Positions 61,838-64,000 of a DNA stretch of 64,000 bases are shown piece after piece. The stretch spans positions 124,001 to 188,000 of the forward strand of contig JAPSLO010000007.1 of the NCBI GenBank assembly GCA_031180725.1, read 5' to 3'. Source of the stretch: Roseomonas sp. Its GTDB lineage: Bacteria > Pseudomonadota > Alphaproteobacteria > Acetobacterales > Acetobacteraceae. Each line of letters starts with the position of its first letter. Within the stretch, counting starts at the first letter, position 1. Under the pieces are notes generated by a model that saw only the letters and a list, made by a program, of their open reading frames with translations, searched no databases and was not told where the DNA came from. The position numbers and the translations under genes are program-made.

Positions 61838-62328
61838 ATGGGCGAGATCACCGTCGGCACCGGCCCCACTATCGAGGCGCTGCCCGTCAATGGCTGGCAC
61901 CGCGCTGTGGCGGATTCCGATGGCGCCCTAGCCGCCCGCTCGCGGCGGATCGCTGCCCGCTCTATCTTCTGCGCCCGGATGAGCATGTGGCCGCGCGGCT
62001 TCCCGCAAGCGCGGGCGCGCCGGATGTGGAGGATGCGCTGGACCTCGCCCTGGGCCGCCGGGTCGCCACCGCTCCGCGGCGCGCTCCCCTACCCCAGGCA
62101 CCGGCCGACGATGCACGGCTGGGCCGACAAGGCCTGGAGAGTGTATTCGAGGCGGTCAGCCGCGGTGTGCAGGATGCCGGGGCGGCCGATCGGGATTTTC
62201 TCGCCCGGCTCGCCCTGCTGCTGGCCGAGGAGGTGGGCGATCCCGCCCGCGTCCTGGCCCTGGTGGCCAGCGCCGCGGGGCCGCAGGCTGCCCCCGCGCC
62301 CCGCCCGGGTGTCGCCACCGCCGCCTAA
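61838..62328 (+). pseudogene. Eroded 3' end of FAD-dependent monooxygenase, running into a DUF2783-like domain
   Basis: Frame one (from 61838) reads EITVGTGPTIEALPVNGWHRAVADSDGALAAR. After a one-base shift near 61930-61950 the next frame reads [33 protein letters not shown]. Together these look like the C-terminus of an aromatic-ring FAD monooxygenase (RPD.HVAAR is its typical end). The same frame continues into [44 protein letters not shown], which resembles the small DUF2783 proteins often found beside such genes. No FAD-binding N-terminal part is visible upstream. The identity is inferred from short motifs. Confidence 0.5.
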
Positions 62329-62366
62329 CACCAAATCTGCCACCGACCGATCACGAGGAGGCACCG

Positions 62367-63716
62367 ATGAACGTCGTTCCGCAGCTCGCCCCGATGCAGC
62401 AAGACACGGATGTGCTGAACTACCTCTCCGGCTTCGGCAACCAGTTCGAGACGGAGGCGTTGCCCGGCGCGCTGCCCATCGGGCGCAATTCCCCGCAGCG
62501 CTGCGCTTACGGCCTATACGCGGAGCAACTCTCGGGCTCTCCCTTCACGGCACCGCGAAAGACCAACGAACGCTCCTGGCTTTACCGCATCCGCCCGACC
62601 GTCGCGAATTGGGGCCGGTTTGAGAAGGCGCATATCGGCCTGTGGCGTACCGCGCCCTGCGCCGAGGTGGAGATGGTGCCCGCGCCGTTGCGCTGGGACC
62701 CGATCCCGATCCCGGAGAAGCGCCTCTCCTTCGTGGAGGGAGTGCATACCATCACCACCGCCGGTGATGCGGGCACCCAGGCGGGGATGGGTGCGCATGT
62801 CTATCTCGTCACCCGTTCCATGGTGGATGAGTATTTCTACAACGCGGATGGCGAGCTTCTCTTCGTACCGCAGCAAGGTGCGCTGCGGCTTGCGACCGAA
62901 TTCGGCCTGATCGACATCGCGCCGGGCGAGATCGCAGTCATCCCGCGTGGCGTAAAGATGCGCGTGGAGCTGCTCGACGGCCCGGCGCGCGGCTATCTCT
63001 GCGAGAATTACGGCGGCGCGCTGACCCTGCCGGAGCGCGGGCCGATCGGCGCCAATTGCCTGGCCAATCCGCGCGACTTCCTCACCCCGGTCGCCGCCTA
63101 CGAGGACCGCGATGGGCCGGCGCAGCTCTATGTGAAATGGGGCGGCACGCTATGGCGGGCGGAGATCGGGCATTCGCCGTTGGATGTCGTCGCCTGGCAC
63201 GGCAACTACGCGCCCTACAAATACGATATGCGGCGCTACTCCCCGGTCGGGCCGGTCCTGTTCGACCACGCTGATCCCTCGATCTTCACCGTGCTGACCA
63301 GCCAGTCCGAGACGCTTGGCACCGCCAATATCGACTTCGTCATCTTCCCCGATCGCTGGCTGGTGGCGGAGAACACCTTCCGCCCGCCCTGGTACCATAT
63401 GAACGTCATGAGCGAGTTCATGGGGCTGATCTACGGCGTCTATGACGCGAAGCCCGGCGGCGGCTTCTCGCCAGGCGGCATGTCACTGCACAATACCATG
63501 CTGCCGCATGGCCCGGATGTAACCGCCTTCGAAGGAGCAAGCCGGGCGGAGCTGAAGCCGCACAAGCTGGAGGGCACCCTGGCCTTCATGTTCGAGACGC
63601 GGTTCCCGCAGCGCGTGACGGCCTATGCCGCCGGGATCGAGCAACTTCAGCGCGACTACGCCGCCTACGGCACCCATCTCGCCCGCCACTTCGATCCCAG
63701 CCGGCGCGAGTGGTGA
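62367..63716 (+). CDS. hmgA: Homogentisate 1,2-dioxygenase
   Basis: Opens the ring of homogentisate in tyrosine and phenylalanine degradation, using Fe(II) and oxygen. The 449-residue protein starts [26 protein letters not shown]. The iron ligands are H344 and E350 in [16 protein letters not shown] and H381 in [17 protein letters not shown], with the spacing of known enzymes. GAGGAGG lies seven to eight bases before ATG 62367. Its stop overlaps the fumarylacetoacetase start, so the two are one operon. Confidence 0.98.
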   Translation: MNVVPQLAPMQQDTDVLNYLSGFGNQFETEALPGALPIGRNSPQRCAYGLYAEQLSGSPFTAPRKTNERSWLYRIRPTVANWGRFEKAHIGLWRTAPCAEVEMVPAPLRWDPIPIPEKRLSFVEGVHTITTAGDAGTQAGMGAHVYLVTRSMVDEYFYNADGELLFVPQQGALRLATEFGLIDIAPGEIAVIPRGVKMRVELLDGPARGYLCENYGGALTLPERGPIGANCLANPRDFLTPVAAYEDRDGPAQLYVKWGGTLWRAEIGHSPLDVVAWHGNYAPYKYDMRRYSPVGPVLFDHADPSIFTVLTSQSETLGTANIDFVIFPDRWLVAENTFRPPWYHMNVMSEFMGLIYGVYDAKPGGGFSPGGMSLHNTMLPHGPDVTAFEGASRAELKPHKLEGTLAFMFETRFPQRVTAYAAGIEQLQRDYAAYGTHLARHFDPSRREW

Positions 63717-64000
63717 GGGCGAAGGCCGTGGTGCTCATCGACGAGACTCATGACCCCGCGCGGCGAAGCTGGGTGGCCTCCGCCAATGGCCATCCGGACT
63801 TCCCGATCCAGAACTTGCCGCTCGGCGTGTTCACGCCGGACGGCGAAGAACAGCCGCGGGCCGGCGTGGCGATCGGCGACATGATCCTCGATCTTGCGGC
63901 GGCGGCGGAGGACGGTCTGCTGGCCGGCGACGCCGCGCTGTCGCGGGCCGTAGAGGCGCTGGCGGATGGCAGGCTCAACGCCTTCTTCGCACTGGGCGCC
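63713..64000 (+). CDS. fahA: Fumarylacetoacetase, N-terminal part (cut by window edge)
   Basis: Final enzyme of the homogentisate pathway, giving fumarate and acetoacetate. The first 96 residues are visible: [43 protein letters not shown] (about 18-60) is the well-conserved N-terminal SH3-like domain. Start GTG 63713 overlaps the hmgA stop. The catalytic domain lies outside the window. Fumarate could feed the FumC step encoded at 7281-8708. Confidence 0.93.
   Translation, partial: MRAKAVVLIDETHDPARRSWVASANGHPDFPIQNLPLGVFTPDGEEQPRAGVAIGDMILDLAAAAEDGLLAGDAALSRAVEALADGRLNAFFALGA

Overview
The window is GC-rich (about 70%) bacterial chromosome with a very high coding density. It most resembles an alphaproteobacterium of the Acetobacteraceae, Roseomonas-like. 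The evidence is a circularly permuted two-piece tmRNA, an alphaproteobacterial-type SspB, a complete dcw cluster ending in ftsA-ftsZ and followed by lpxC, a type A RNase P RNA, and protein sequences of Roseomonas character. The genus is an inference from family resemblance, not from a marker comparison.

Layout. 1-940 (minus): the 5' part of sspB and the tmRNA gene ssrA, so an SsrA-tag source and its ClpXP adaptor are neighbours. 1065-8932: mostly plus-strand metabolic genes: an exported alpha/beta hydrolase; thyX, a small membrane protein, an HD phosphohydrolase and a ribokinase-like kinase in an overlapping run; a minus-strand peptide/oligopeptide-type binding protein; RidA; a VOC protein; fumC; and a ribbon-helix-helix protein. 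9052-15664 (minus): a large AsmA-family protein and a fused 5-oxoprolinase. A divergent MarR-like regulator follows, with a near-perfect dyad in the shared 77-bp intergenic region. 16357-18963 (plus): DUF1810, a TerB/DnaJ protein, an AmpD-like amidase and a nucleotidyltransferase, then RNase P RNA (18997-19440).

19682-39010 is the division and cell-wall (dcw) cluster. It opens with four MraZ-box repeats at exact 10-bp spacing and a perfect 5'UTR hairpin, then runs mraZ-rsmH-ftsL-ftsI-murE-murF-mraY-murD-ftsW-murG-murC-murB-ddl-ftsQ-ftsA-ftsZ. From mraZ to ftsA the genes touch or overlap almost without exception; ftsZ sits after a 78-bp gap and is followed by a nested-hairpin terminator. These genes make UDP-MurNAc-pentapeptide (murC, murD, murE, murF, murB, ddl), attach it to lipid and convert it to lipid II (mraY, murG), and build the septal synthase and Z-ring (ftsL, ftsI, ftsW, ftsQ, ftsA, ftsZ). 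Next come lpxC, bamD, recN, two GNATs and ligA (39104-45917), closed by a second hairpin terminator.

45989-47899 (plus): a LysE exporter, a small membrane protein and a hydrolase that carries all the catalytic residues of fluoroacetate dehalogenase. 47880-56715 (minus): an overlapping operon of two paralogous aspartate-type aminotransferases interleaved with GNAT genes and DinB, then a small lipoprotein, then a complete polyamine-type ABC transporter.

57002-60784 (plus) is an isolated phage-tail-like cassette: a conserved tail protein, a pectate-lyase-fold tailspike and two small tail proteins. No capsid, terminase or integrase gene is visible. It abuts a LuxR-type regulator pseudogene broken by two frameshifts and the eroded 3' end of an FAD monooxygenase/DUF2783-like locus. 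The window ends in hmgA and the start of fahA (homogentisate branch of tyrosine degradation). The debris between the tail cassette and hmgA is the clearest sign of genome remodelling here. I saw no tRNA, CRISPR array, insertion sequence or replication origin.
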